A DNA stretch of 64,000 bases from JAAFJU01 sp043764895. GTDB lineage: Bacteria; Cyanobacteriota; Cyanobacteriia; Leptolyngbyales; Leptolyngbyaceae. This document shows positions 1 to 8,122 of the stretch, piece by piece; position 1 is the stretch's first letter; the number at the start of each line of letters is the position of its first letter. The stretch is from positions 1 through 64,000 of the forward strand of contig JAYUJY010000083.1 in assembly GCA_043764895.1 (NCBI GenBank), given 5' to 3'. A program made the translations under genes and the position numbers. The notes beneath the pieces are model-generated. The model did not search any database and was not told where the DNA came from. It worked only from the letters and a program-made list of their open reading frames with translations.

Positions 1-510
1 AAGTTTGACAATGCCTTAAAAGCAGCGTTGCGGGAAGATCCAGACTGCATTTTGATTGGAGAAATGCGGGATAAAGAGACCGTGAATACGGCTATTAAAG
101 CGGCTCAAACGGGTCACTTGGTGATGGGAACGCTGCACACCAATAGCGCGGTCAAAACTATTGAGCGGGTATTGGGATTGTATCAGCCTGAAGAACAACC
201 TGCGATGCGAGTGGCGTTGGCGGAGTCGTTGGTGTGCATTATTGCGCAGGGTCTCTGTCGGACCACGGATGGCAAGCGGGCGGCGTTTCATGACATTTTG
301 CTGAACTCTGATGCGATTCGCGATTACATTCGTCGCGGTGAGTTGGATGAGGTGGAGGGTGTTATTTCGAGATGCGGATTTGATGGGATGTGTACGATGA
401 ATCAGTCGTTGTACAAGCTCTACGAAGAAGGCCGCATTACGGAAGAAGTGGCCCTAGAGATGGCACCGAAGCAGAATGAAATGGCACAGATGTTGCGCGG
501 TCGAGTGTAA
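1..510 (+). CDS. pilT: PilT-type twitching motility ATPase, C-terminal part (5' end outside window)
   Basis: The frame is open from base 1, so the start lies before the window. The visible 169 residues hold the Walker B region (REDPDCILIGEMRD) and the His box (AQTGHLVMGTLHTNSA) of secretion-type ATPases of the PilT family. These hexameric cytoplasmic motors drive type IV pilus retraction. The C-terminal part (VLGLYQPEEQPAMRVALAES onward) is the usual helical region of PilT. It converges with lnt, with only about 15 bp between the two stop codons. PilB, the extension motor, normally has tetracysteine zinc motifs absent here, so PilT fits better. A second PilT paralogue is common in cyanobacteria, so which copy this is cannot be told. 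Confidence 0.92.
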   Translation, partial: KFDNALKAALREDPDCILIGEMRDKETVNTAIKAAQTGHLVMGTLHTNSAVKTIERVLGLYQPEEQPAMRVALAESLVCIIAQGLCRTTDGKRAAFHDILLNSDAIRDYIRRGELDEVEGVISRCGFDGMCTMNQSLYKLYEEGRITEEVALEMAPKQNEMAQMLRGRV

Positions 511-525
511 TAGGGACCTACGGGG

Positions 526-2046
526 TCAGTGCGATCGACTGGATTTTGCCCATCCGATCGCACTAGCTATTACCAACACGGGCATTATCCAACTGCCAAA
601 TTTTGTATAGAGGGTTGTGGATTGAATTTTAAATACTTCAGTCATTAGGGTTTCGTACTGTTGAGGGTTTGATCGGGATGCAACAACACCATGGGGAGTA
701 ATTAGACCTGAGTATCCGGTGTTCGTCACCCGTGCTAGATAGCGAGAATTTTCAATGGCCCGCATGACATCGTGGGCTTCGTGTTGGGCCATGAGGACGG
801 TGCTGTAGGGATCAAGGTTGGACGTGGTGATGATGAGTTCGCTACCTGCTTTGATTTGGGTTCGGAAGATTTCGGGGAACGCAGACTCGTAGCAAATACC
901 GATCGCAACTTGGCCCAATGGCGTCATGAACCGTTGACGATCGTCTCCAGGAATCAGAAAATCTTTAATCGGGGAAAGACGGGTGATGAATTTTCCAAGG
1001 ACGTTTTCAAAGGGCAGGGCTTCACCTAGCGGAACGACTTTGATTTTGTCGTATTGACTCGTGATGTGAGCATCGGCATCCACCATGAGAAATGCTTGAG
1101 TCGTCCGATCGCCGCGAGACCCGAAACTCCCGAGAGCGATCGGAGTCTTAAGATCTCGAATGGTCTCGGCTAAGGGATTTTGGGCATCAGTTCCCCAATC
1201 AAAGGGCATCGCGCCTTCGGGTAAAATAATAAGCTGTGCGCCCTGCCTAGAAAGGGTTTCGTAGCCTGAAATATAGTGGCTTAATCCTTGCCGAATTCCG
1301 CTGGGCGATAGCTTGATGCGCGTCGGGATATTGCCTTGTACAATCCCGATCGAAATCGGTTTGGCATCACTAGCGAGACTCGTCGGAATCAACCAAAGCA
1401 ATCCACCGAGAAGATGGGAACTCGTAAAAATAACGATCGCTGGAAGAAATGGTTTAAACCCATAACCCGATCGGAGTCCCTCTGCAAGCGCGAGATTAAC
1501 CGCAACGATCGCCGATGAAATCAGGACATTGCCAGAGATCTGCCCCAAATGCAGCACAGTCAGGTTTCCAGGGCTTTGGGTATAGGCCAGCGTCGTCCAG
1601 TCCAAACTCGTGTGCGATCGGGCGGTTTCAACAGCACACCACAAGGTCGTCGCACTCAAGATTCGCAGCCAGGAGGGTCCGGGTTGCCGGATGATCCAAC
1701 TTGCACCCCACGCCCACAGCCCTACATTCAACGCACCCCATACGGCGATCAAAATCCAAATCACGGCCACTATTGCAACACTATTCCAAAACGGAATCCC
1801 CATCCACGTCAGCGGATGCAATCCCGTAATCCAAAACATGGAAAGGCCATTATAAATTGCGCCCCAGATCATGCCTTGAAGAACGGGCGATCGGGGATCA
1901 TTCGTCAACCTGAACCAGAGCGGCACCAGTCCCACCCAGGCAAATCCCCAGAGATTCAGGGGCGCGGGAGCAAGGGCGGTGAGGAGTGCTCCGATGGGAA
2001 TGGAGAATGGGGAATGGAGAAGTGAGAATTGGAGGCTTTTCCTCAT
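526..2046 (-). CDS. lnt: Apolipoprotein N-acyltransferase
   Basis: Lnt transfers a fatty acid to the N-terminal diacylglyceryl-cysteine of lipoproteins in the inner membrane. The 506-residue product has an N-terminal block of about six hydrophobic segments (residues 15-225) followed by a nitrilase-fold domain. The catalytic triad is visible: Glu277 (LPEGAMPFDW), Lys336 (YDKIKVVPLGE) and Cys385 (GICYESAFPE), close to the E. coli numbering. Its start overlaps the stop of the upstream GNAT gene by 4 bp, so translation is probably coupled. Residues 6-17 are encoded by a heptameric tandem repeat (1996-2030), which suggests the N terminus is variable between strains. Confidence 0.95.
   Translation of the reverse strand: MRKSLQFSLLHSPFSIPIGALLTALAPAPLNLWGFAWVGLVPLWFRLTNDPRSPVLQGMIWGAIYNGLSMFWITGLHPLTWMGIPFWNSVAIVAVIWILIAVWGALNVGLWAWGASWIIRQPGPSWLRILSATTLWCAVETARSHTSLDWTTLAYTQSPGNLTVLHLGQISGNVLISSAIVAVNLALAEGLRSGYGFKPFLPAIVIFTSSHLLGGLLWLIPTSLASDAKPISIGIVQGNIPTRIKLSPSGIRQGLSHYISGYETLSRQGAQLIILPEGAMPFDWGTDAQNPLAETIRDLKTPIALGSFGSRGDRTTQAFLMVDADAHITSQYDKIKVVPLGEALPFENVLGKFITRLSPIKDFLIPGDDRQRFMTPLGQVAIGICYESAFPEIFRTQIKAGSELIITTSNLDPYSTVLMAQHEAHDVMRAIENSRYLARVTNTGYSGLITPHGVVASRSNPQQYETLMTEVFKIQSTTLYTKFGSWIMPVLVIASAIGWAKSSRSH
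1996..2030. repeat. Heptameric tandem repeat (GGRGAAT-like, 5 units)
   Basis: Five consecutive 7-bp units read gggaatg, gagaatg, gggaatg, gagaagt, gagaatt on the + strand. They lie inside the first 17 codons of lnt on the opposite strand. Short tandemly repeated heptamers of this kind are common in filamentous cyanobacteria, usually between genes. Here one lies within coding sequence. Confidence 0.6.
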
Positions 2047-2696
2047 GGGGATAGGCGTTTTTCCAGGCGGTGGAGACCGCCTGCATCGGTCATGGTGCTG
2101 AAGCGTTGGCTGGTTTTGCTACAGGTGACTTGGTAACCGAGATGGGTGAGCCAGGATTGGGCGAGGGGATTGGTGTAGGCGAGATCGAGGCAAATAGCGG
2201 TGCAGCCGAGGTCTCGGGCAATGAGTTCAGTATCTTGAAGGAGAGCGGTGCCCAAGCCTTTGTGGCGGTACTCGTCGGCGATACAGAGGCTCAAGACAAA
2301 GTATTGATTGACTTCGACGGCCTGTTTTATTCGGCTGAGATCGGTGAGGTTAACTAAGATTCGGGGGACGCGGTGAAGCGGAACAATAGTGGCCATGACG
2401 CTTTGAATCTTTTCTTCGGCATGGTGTTTGACTGCGCCGGAGTAGCCCATGATGATGCCTGCGGGCTGATGATCGACTTCAAGGATTTGGGCGTACTCGT
2501 AGCTGAAGGCATGATTGGGCTTGGCGAAGGCTTGACGCAGGATTTCTTTGGCCCGGTCTGGGGTGACGGCAAAAACATAGCTAAAAACCCCTGGCCCTGA
2601 TGAAAACATCAAGTCTGCACCCCAGAAGATGTCAGACGCTTCGGCAGGGCGGATAGAAATACGATCGATCGGAAATTGCAACGTCATGATAGCCAT
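2043..2696 (-). CDS. GNAT family N-acetyltransferase
   Basis: The 217-residue protein has the GNAT fold signature: a central strand followed by the acetyl-CoA loop (YRHKGLGTALLQDTELIARDLG) and a C-terminal YTNPLAQSWLTHLGYQ strand. The substrate cannot be predicted. The gene lies directly upstream of lnt and its stop overlaps the lnt start (ATGA type), so the two form one transcription unit. The N-terminal half (residues 1-110) is less typical and carries FSYVFAVTPDRAKEILRQAF. Confidence 0.85.
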   Translation of the reverse strand: MAIMTLQFPIDRISIRPAEASDIFWGADLMFSSGPGVFSYVFAVTPDRAKEILRQAFAKPNHAFSYEYAQILEVDHQPAGIIMGYSGAVKHHAEEKIQSVMATIVPLHRVPRILVNLTDLSRIKQAVEVNQYFVLSLCIADEYRHKGLGTALLQDTELIARDLGCTAICLDLAYTNPLAQSWLTHLGYQVTCSKTSQRFSTMTDAGGLHRLEKRLSP

Positions 2697-2838
2697 CGTA
2701 GCGTGACAGGAAAACTAGGCGAACCCCTGCTCTAACCGTACCATGACCGAAGAAGCACAAGACTGAATCTATCCCTAAATCTGCGCATCCGATCGACACA
2801 ATTCCGCTCAGGACGCTAGGATAGAGAGGTACTCAACT

Positions 2839-2952
2839 GTGGGCATCAACGTGGGAAAAGAGAAGAAAAGCACTAAAGAAGTTAAAAAACCTAAGGCTCA
2901 GGGAGAAGATGGGGGCAAGAAGAAAAAGAAAGAGCCTCGGAAGTATGATTAA
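2839..2952 (+). CDS. Very small lysine-rich hypothetical protein
   Basis: GTG-initiated frame of 37 residues (MGINVGKEKKSTKEVKK, then a K/E/G-rich stretch ending EPRKYD) with a GAGAGG Shine-Dalgarno-like sequence about 9 bp upstream of the GTG at 2839. A second GTG at 2851 is a possible start without a good ribosome site. The composition (over one third lysine, no hydrophobic segment) suggests a disordered basic peptide. I do not recognise a family. Support is the ribosome site and clean frame, so it is tentative. Confidence 0.45.
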   Translation: MGINVGKEKKSTKEVKKPKAQGEDGGKKKKKEPRKYD

Positions 2953-3354
2953 TTAGCTAGTAAATCCTTGAACAGATGTAAACAGCACTGTCCTGTTTGA
3001 AATCTTGCGTTCTTTTAGTCCGATCGATGGGTCAAACAAGCTGTTTACTATCCCGACCCTCGATCGGTCGATCGTGTCATCATTGACTTATTTAAATTTT
3101 TATCAGTTCAACAAACAGACAATCACGATCTCCCTGTAAATCTATAAAAAGGTAGAGAATTCTCAAGCCTGAATTTTGATAGCATTGTGAGACTTAAGAG
3201 CAAGTGTTCGATAGAAATCACCGTGTTAGTTTAGCCTTAGTCCTATCCTTCAGACCATTCCCATCAGGAAGAAGGGATTATGACTTTTGTTCCCTAGCGT
3301 CAGGTTAGGGACCATTCAAGTTTTCCAGTCTCTATAAAAATTACCAAAAAATTT
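2953..3354. other. Intergenic stretch with no recognised gene
   Basis: About 400 bp between the small lysine-rich ORF and the TspO-like gene. It is AT-rich in its second half and may hold the promoter of the downstream gene. No convincing ORF, structural RNA or repeat was seen. Confidence 0.5.
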
Positions 3355-4146
3355 ATGAAACTTTCGACTCAGCGCTTTGAATCAGATTTTCGGCGACAGG
3401 TTGTTACGATCGCTGCAATTGTTATAAGCATTGTGATCAACACGGTCTCTAATATCTTTCCACTGAATGGCGTCAGTGTTGGAGAGCTGTCTAATACGTT
3501 GTTTGCGAATGTTCAGATTATTCCAGCGAACTATGCTTTTGCGATTTGGGGGCTGGTGTATATCGGTCTGATTACTTTTGGGATTGCTCAGTTGCAACCG
3601 AAGCAACGCCAGAACCCAAGTTTACAGCAAGGAGGCTATCGACTAGCGATCGCGTGTTTGGCCCAGTGCCTTTGGATTTATCTTTTTCTGGCTCGCCTTT
3701 TTCCATTATCGACCCTTGCAATGTTAGGAATATTAGTGCCCCTAATCGGGCTTTATCAATGTCTTCACACGGGTCAGCGTCGGGTTTCTCAACAAGAACG
3801 ATGGTTGATTCATCTTCCGATTAGTGTTTATTTGGGTTGGATTACTGTTGCGACGGTGGTGAATGTTGCGATCGCGCTTTACAGCATGAATTGGGGAGGC
3901 TGGGGCATTTCGTCTGAGGTGTGGACTGTTTTTGTGATGATCATTAGTGCGGCGATTGCGGCGATCGTCAATGTTCAACGCGGTGATATGGCGTATCTCT
4001 TGGTTATTGTTTGGGCCTTAGTGGGGATCACGATTCGCCAAATGAGTACGCCTTTGATTGCGGTGACGGGCGGATTGCTGGCGATCGCCCTAGTGTGTCT
4101 GAGTGTTGTCACTCGCTTCAAAACACTCCGCACCAATGGCTACTAA
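3355..4146 (+). CDS. TspO/MBR-like tryptophan-rich integral membrane protein
   Basis: The 263-residue protein is almost entirely hydrophobic with about seven or eight predicted membrane segments. The stretch IIPANYAFAIWGLVYIGL resembles the first conserved block of TspO/MBR proteins, and a long cyanobacterial variant of about 260 residues is usually assigned to this family. TspO proteins bind porphyrins and affect tetrapyrrole or stress signalling, but this long form has extra membrane segments and its ligand is unknown. It is monocistronic in appearance. The ATG at 3355 follows an A/T-rich leader without a strong Shine-Dalgarno sequence. Confidence 0.7.
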   Translation: MKLSTQRFESDFRRQVVTIAAIVISIVINTVSNIFPLNGVSVGELSNTLFANVQIIPANYAFAIWGLVYIGLITFGIAQLQPKQRQNPSLQQGGYRLAIACLAQCLWIYLFLARLFPLSTLAMLGILVPLIGLYQCLHTGQRRVSQQERWLIHLPISVYLGWITVATVVNVAIALYSMNWGGWGISSEVWTVFVMIISAAIAAIVNVQRGDMAYLLVIVWALVGITIRQMSTPLIAVTGGLLAIALVCLSVVTRFKTLRTNGY

Positions 4147-4247
4147 GTGCCCATTCTGCGACAAGTCGATCGCGACGTTTACATAGCCAGAGTCCGATCG
4201 GTGACCTTTGGTCGTTGGCGAAGCCTCTCTTTAGAGAATCGAAGATC

Positions 4248-4327
4248 ATCGTTACACCCGCGACATCACAGCATTCAGCAAATCGGTTTATTTGATTTTA
4301 GTGGCTTCGATCGACGCTTCTAATCGA
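4248..4327 (-). pseudogene. Decayed copy A of the hsdS 3' end
   Basis: Read on the minus strand this segment encodes RLEASIEATKIK-stop-TDLLNAVMSRV-stop, the same C-terminal peptide as the intact HsdS at 5691. A CAA codon has become TAA, so it is non-functional. Differences from the intact copy are otherwise mainly synonymous (for example acc/act, ttg/tta, aat/aac), and copy B shares these three. It lies about 25 bp downstream of the HEPN gene stop. Confidence 0.85.
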
Positions 4328-4352
4328 ACGAAGAACTTTATTGGGCGGATTG

Positions 4353-4679
4353 TTATTCCAGAATTGAATTAATTTGCTGTTTAAGAATAGGCAGCTCTTG
4401 TTCGCTAATCTGCCAAATTAGTTGTAGATCTACTCGAAAGTATTCGTGAACTAATAGATTACGAAAGTCAACAATGTCTCGCCAGTTAATTTCTGAATAT
4501 TGGTCATGAGTGTGGTAGTTCATCGATCGCGCGGCTTCGCCAGTAATTTGTAATTGTAGGAGTATCCAGCTCTGTATTAGTTCGTTGGCGAAGAATTCTC
4601 CTCTTCCTCGAATTGCATACTTTTCAATTTTGTTGATGGCTTCTTGGATGTCTCGCATTCTTTCTCGATCGTTTCTCAT
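4353..4679 (-). CDS. hepT: HEPN-domain toxin of HepT type
   Basis: The 108-residue protein has the HEPN helical fold with the diagnostic R-X4-H motif in RNLLVHEYF, including the Tyr that MntA-type partners AMPylate in characterised systems. HEPN toxins of this kind are RNases that cut RNA and arrest growth. Its start overlaps the stop of the MNT gene by 4 bp (ATGA), the usual arrangement of MNT/HEPN toxin-antitoxin pairs. The pair lies downstream of the hsd operon, between two decayed hsdS tails. Confidence 0.88.
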   Translation of the reverse strand: MRNDRERMRDIQEAINKIEKYAIRGRGEFFANELIQSWILLQLQITGEAARSMNYHTHDQYSEINWRDIVDFRNLLVHEYFRVDLQLIWQISEQELPILKQQINSILE

Positions 4680-4969
4680 AATGTCATAGCCTCCTGCAAA
4701 ATCTCGTTGCGAATTCTGGGTTTTAGTCCTTCAGGAGTTACGACATCAACTTTGACGTTGAGGAGGCTTTCGAGATCTCGAATTAGTCGGACTGGAAACC
4801 AAGGACTTATCTTGTTTAGCTCATAATCAACGAGTAGATCTAAATCGCTGTTTGGGTTGGCTTCTCCTTTCGCAACAGATCCGAATACTCGTACGTTAAA
4901 GGCTCCATGTTGGGCGGCGATCGTCTTAATTTCTTCTTTTATGGCTGGGGTCAAGTCGTCAAGAGTCAT
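4676..4969 (-). CDS. mntA: MNT-domain nucleotidyltransferase antitoxin (MntA type)
   Basis: A minimal nucleotidyltransferase of 97 residues. The motif GSVAKGEANPNSDLD fits GS-X10-DXD, with the third acidic residue in VDVVTPEGL. In characterised MNT/HEPN pairs this antitoxin inactivates the toxin by adding AMP to its active-site tyrosine. It is translationally coupled to the downstream HEPN gene. The pair starts about 100 bp after the decayed hsdS tail B. Confidence 0.88.
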   Translation of the reverse strand: MTLDDLTPAIKEEIKTIAAQHGAFNVRVFGSVAKGEANPNSDLDLLVDYELNKISPWFPVRLIRDLESLLNVKVDVVTPEGLKPRIRNEILQEAMTL

Positions 4970-5070
4970 AATTTCACCTCAATGGATTGCCATCTAAATT
5001 TTAGTATTACATAAATAGCTTTTGGAGTGAGTCTTTTTACACTATTCAGATCAATCTTGGATTGATAGTG

Positions 5071-5200
5071 ATCGCTACACCCGCGACATGACAGCATTCA
5101 GCAAATCGGTTTGTTTGATTTTAGTGGCTTCGTTGACGTAGTCGGTCGGAGAACTATCGTCTCTTCTAATCGATCGCAAAACTCCATCAGCCGATCGATT
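5071..5200 (-). pseudogene. Decayed copy B of the hsdS 3' end
   Basis: On the minus strand the segment reads DRLMEFCDRLE and then, after a 23-bp insertion that shifts the frame, the same codons as the hsdS end (EATKIKQTDLLNAVMSRV). It shares synonymous variants with copy A rather than with the intact gene. It begins 39 bp downstream of the orphan MNT gene stop and precedes the MNT/HEPN pair. Confidence 0.85.
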
Positions 5201-5239
5201 AGATGGTGTTTGATCGTTAGTATTCAACTCATGCTTTTG

Positions 5240-5605
5240 CTATCCATATAAACATCTCCCTTTCAATAGGATGTGATGTTCTAAAGATTGTGGAACTTGT
5301 GAAAATTTTTCGACTTCTTCGCGGGTTTTGACGAGGATATCTAAGGGATAAGGAATATCTCTGAGGCATCGATAGGCAAGGGTCGATCGCTTATTGGATG
5401 AGATGTTGCTACTAGACAAAATCACGAGCAAATCTAAATCACTGTCGGCGTTCGGTGTTCCCCAGACATGGGATCCAAATAAAAAGATGTTTTCTGGATT
5501 AAATTCTTTAACTAATCGATCGGTTATGTCGAGGATGACCCGATCGACTAATGAAGAGTTTATGCTTAGTGTTTCTGTAGTGGATGGCAGTTGTTGGACG
5601 ATCAT
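5240..5605 (-). CDS. Orphan MNT-type nucleotidyltransferase
   Basis: The 121-residue protein carries FGSHVWGTPNADSDLDLLV, a GS-X10-DXD nucleotidyltransferase motif, and a further acidic residue in YPLDILVKTREE. Such proteins are normally the antitoxin half of MNT/HEPN pairs. No HEPN gene follows: the next sequence is the decayed hsdS tail B, only 39 bp after the stop. It may have lost its toxin or act alone. It starts 85 bp downstream of hsdS and is probably transcribed with it. Confidence 0.85.
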   Translation of the reverse strand: MIVQQLPSTTETLSINSSLVDRVILDITDRLVKEFNPENIFLFGSHVWGTPNADSDLDLLVILSSSNISSNKRSTLAYRCLRDIPYPLDILVKTREEVEKFSQVPQSLEHHILLKGRCLYG

Positions 5606-5690
5606 CCTTTGATCACCTTTTTGATAAGAGCTTTAAGCATTATAATCCATGAGACCCGATCGAAATCCCCAGAATTTCTAAACCTAATCG

Positions 5691-7394
5691 CTACACCCGC
5701 GACATAACAGCGTTCAGTAAATCAGTTTGTTTGATTTTAGTGGCTTCGATCGACGCTTCTAATCGATCGCAAAACTCCATCAGCCGATCGATTTTTGCGA
5801 CAATCCGGTGTTGTTCTGCAAGAGGGGGAATCGGAATTGGAAGGCTTTTTAGTGTTGTTTGGTTAATTTTTGGCATAGTTCCAGATGTTCCAGATGCATG
5901 GGATCGAAGGAAATTACGGCACGGCTCAGAACTCATTACTAAGCAGAGAAAGTTTGCATCGATTTCTGAGGATACACGGATTTTCATCATTAAATCAGGA
6001 TATATAAAGCAATTTGGTTCACCTCGATATATAGCTGAGACTCCAACATATTCCAAAGTATTGCCGCGCTGAACGAGAATATCTCCATCACGAAGCCAAA
6101 GATTTGAATTAGATGGAATATCATTAGCAATAAATTTTGAGTACTCTCCTTTAAATTTTCCAGAAGTTGTTGCACTGAGTGTTAGAGAACGAACTGGAGT
6201 TTCATAATCTACAGCTTGAGGAGAGAATCCATTAGTTGGACCAAATACCAGAATAGCGTTCAAGCACTGCCACTTCCAATGTGTAGGAATATCGTAATCT
6301 AAAGGCTGAGAAAGTTGAATATCGGTTGGACGTACTAGTTTGAGTTCCTTTCGTTCGGTCAGTATCCTCGTCAATAAATTATCAACAGGCTCATCGTTTG
6401 GATCTTGCGGGACCAGTTTTCCCATGACGGCGAGTTGAAGAATGACTTTGCGGAGTTCGGTGACGTTCTCTTTGACGGAGTAGAGTTCGCTGAAGTGTTG
6501 GGTGATGAAGCTCCAGGCGGTGCTGAAGGATCGATCGTCCTGGGCCGTGAGCAATCGATCGATCGCAGCCGTATGGACGGTGGTTCGCTTTTGATTGCGA
6601 TCGGTCCTCAGCTTTTCCAGTTCATCACAACGGGCCATTAAGCGATCGATTTCTGCGACGATTCTATGTTGTTCTTCTAGTGGTGGAAGGGGAATAAGAA
6701 GTTGTCTAACTTTGTCAGCATTAAGGTTTTGTACAACAGCACCAGCCGCAGCAGCCATAAATGCTTTTCTAGCATGATTAGATAAAAACAAATTATAGAT
6801 AAATAATTTATTAACCAATTTATCAGGAGTTCTTATTAATAACCATCCATCATGAATGCAGCCTTCAATATTCATAATGTACGGATATCCAAAACTCATA
6901 GAATTCGAGAGAATTAAATCTCCAGGGAATACCATCCTCGTTTTTTTCAACCCTTCAGGTATAATTCTTTCTCTCGTTTCATTGATATATATCTTTCCTC
7001 TATCAGAATCTCCGATTTTAATCCAATTCAATCCATTAGGATCATCTGTCATATACGATTGGATTGGTCGTGGAGAGCCACCTCTTGCAATGGCAGCGAT
7101 ATTGTCAAGACTACACCACACCCAGTTTTCAGGTATTTGAAATAAAGTAGGATCTGCTTCATTAATTAGGCTTGATTCTAATGATTTGAATTTACCATCT
7201 TTCACCAATCTATTTTTCTCAGCCTCGATCGCCTTCAAAAGTTCGCTAGCGGGTCGATCGGTTGGGTCTTGCGGCACTAACTTCCCCTGCATCGCAAGTG
7301 TCAAAATCAACTCCCTAAGTTTCTTAATTCCATCCGGTGCCGCAAACGCTGTATCAAAATGCTTTTCTAAAAGTGCAGCGGTTTCGTTATTCAT
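5691..7394 (-). CDS. hsdS: Type I restriction-modification specificity subunit HsdS
   Basis: HsdS sets the DNA target of the type I complex through two target recognition domains. The protein has the classical two-fold layout: an N-terminal helix (GIKKLRELILTLAMQGKLVPQDP), recognition domain 1, the central conserved helix (EEQHRIVAEIDRLMARCDELE), a repeat of the first helix (LRKVILQLAVMGKLVPQDP), recognition domain 2, and the distal helix (AEQHRIVAKIDRLMEFCDRLE). I chose ATG 7394 because GGAG lies about 6 bp upstream; a TTG at 7406 is the alternative. It is last in the hsdR-hsdM-mazEF-hsdS order. Its 3' end is present in two decayed copies downstream. Confidence 0.95.
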   Translation of the reverse strand: MNNETAALLEKHFDTAFAAPDGIKKLRELILTLAMQGKLVPQDPTDRPASELLKAIEAEKNRLVKDGKFKSLESSLINEADPTLFQIPENWVWCSLDNIAAIARGGSPRPIQSYMTDDPNGLNWIKIGDSDRGKIYINETRERIIPEGLKKTRMVFPGDLILSNSMSFGYPYIMNIEGCIHDGWLLIRTPDKLVNKLFIYNLFLSNHARKAFMAAAAGAVVQNLNADKVRQLLIPLPPLEEQHRIVAEIDRLMARCDELEKLRTDRNQKRTTVHTAAIDRLLTAQDDRSFSTAWSFITQHFSELYSVKENVTELRKVILQLAVMGKLVPQDPNDEPVDNLLTRILTERKELKLVRPTDIQLSQPLDYDIPTHWKWQCLNAILVFGPTNGFSPQAVDYETPVRSLTLSATTSGKFKGEYSKFIANDIPSNSNLWLRDGDILVQRGNTLEYVGVSAIYRGEPNCFIYPDLMMKIRVSSEIDANFLCLVMSSEPCRNFLRSHASGTSGTMPKINQTTLKSLPIPIPPLAEQHRIVAKIDRLMEFCDRLEASIEATKIKQTDLLNAVMSRV

Positions 7395-7420
7395 GACAAT
7401 CTCCAAACATCAGAGCAATA

Positions 7421-7780
7421 TTAAAAATCTTCATGCTCAATGACGGCAACGATCGCCTTCGTCATTTCCTGTATATCTGAATCAGGCAATGTGCCGAGTT
7501 TTCGGACGAAACGGCGGGTGTCGAGGCTTCTGGATTGAAGGACATCAGCGGCAGATGGTTTGGTGAGTCCATTTTTGGGCGTGGGATCAAGACAGATATG
7601 CCACAAATCTGAGGCAAAAGATTGTTTCCAATCAGTGATGGGAACCACCAGTTTTAGCGGAAGCTTGCCGATGTAGTCAGAGCTAATGACGATCGCAGGA
7701 CGAGTTTTCTGAATTTCTGCGCCAACGGTCGGGTCAAGATTGACAAGCCAAATTTCGCCGCGTTTAGGATTACTAGGCAT
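7421..7780 (-). CDS. PemK/MazF-type endoribonuclease toxin
   Basis: The product begins MPSNPKRGEIWLVNLDPTVG and contains KTRPAIVISSD, both hallmark blocks of the PemK/MazF fold. Such toxins cleave mRNA, often at short sequence motifs. The ATG at 7780 overlaps the end of the upstream antitoxin gene by 8 bp, indicating coupling. A longer frame exists to 7798. The pair lies between hsdM and hsdS in the same direction, so it is likely co-transcribed with the restriction-modification genes. Confidence 0.9.
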   Translation of the reverse strand: MPSNPKRGEIWLVNLDPTVGAEIQKTRPAIVISSDYIGKLPLKLVVPITDWKQSFASDLWHICLDPTPKNGLTKPSAADVLQSRSLDTRRFVRKLGTLPDSDIQEMTKAIVAVIEHEDF

Positions 7781-8054
7781 GGATTTCTGCAATATCAAGG
7801 TTGAGCCATTCTTGCCATTCTGTATCTTGCTGATAGTACGGAAGAGCGGCTTCGGCTTGTTGTTCTAAAATCCGACGACGATCGGCGATCGGCAGCTTAA
7901 GAAAAGCGCTTCGATCGATCGGTTGTGGATCTACATTCGGAGTTTCGGTGATGATAATGACTTCTACCGTTTGTCCGATCGGAAAATCAGGCAGATCAAT
8001 CTCCAGACGGTTTCCTGCTTGAATCGTGGTGGTGAGATAACAGGTTTGTTTCAT
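7773..8054 (-). CDS. Antitoxin partner of the PemK/MazF toxin
   Basis: A 93-residue protein with an N-terminal beta-rich half (YLTTTIQAGNRLEIDLPDFPIGQTVEVIIITE), like small AbrB/SpoVT- or VapB-like DNA-binding antitoxins, and an acidic C-terminal tail (QQDTEWQEWLNLDIAEIHA) that could occupy the toxin groove. It overlaps the toxin gene by 8 bp. Identity rests on position and layout more than on a clear family motif. Confidence 0.75.
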   Translation of the reverse strand: MKQTCYLTTTIQAGNRLEIDLPDFPIGQTVEVIIITETPNVDPQPIDRSAFLKLPIADRRRILEQQAEAALPYYQQDTEWQEWLNLDIAEIHA

Positions 8055-8122
8055 GGCGATAGTTTAAGATTCAATCCCACTTATTGTACTCCAAACATCA
8101 AGCGGCTCTACGAAATTGACCA

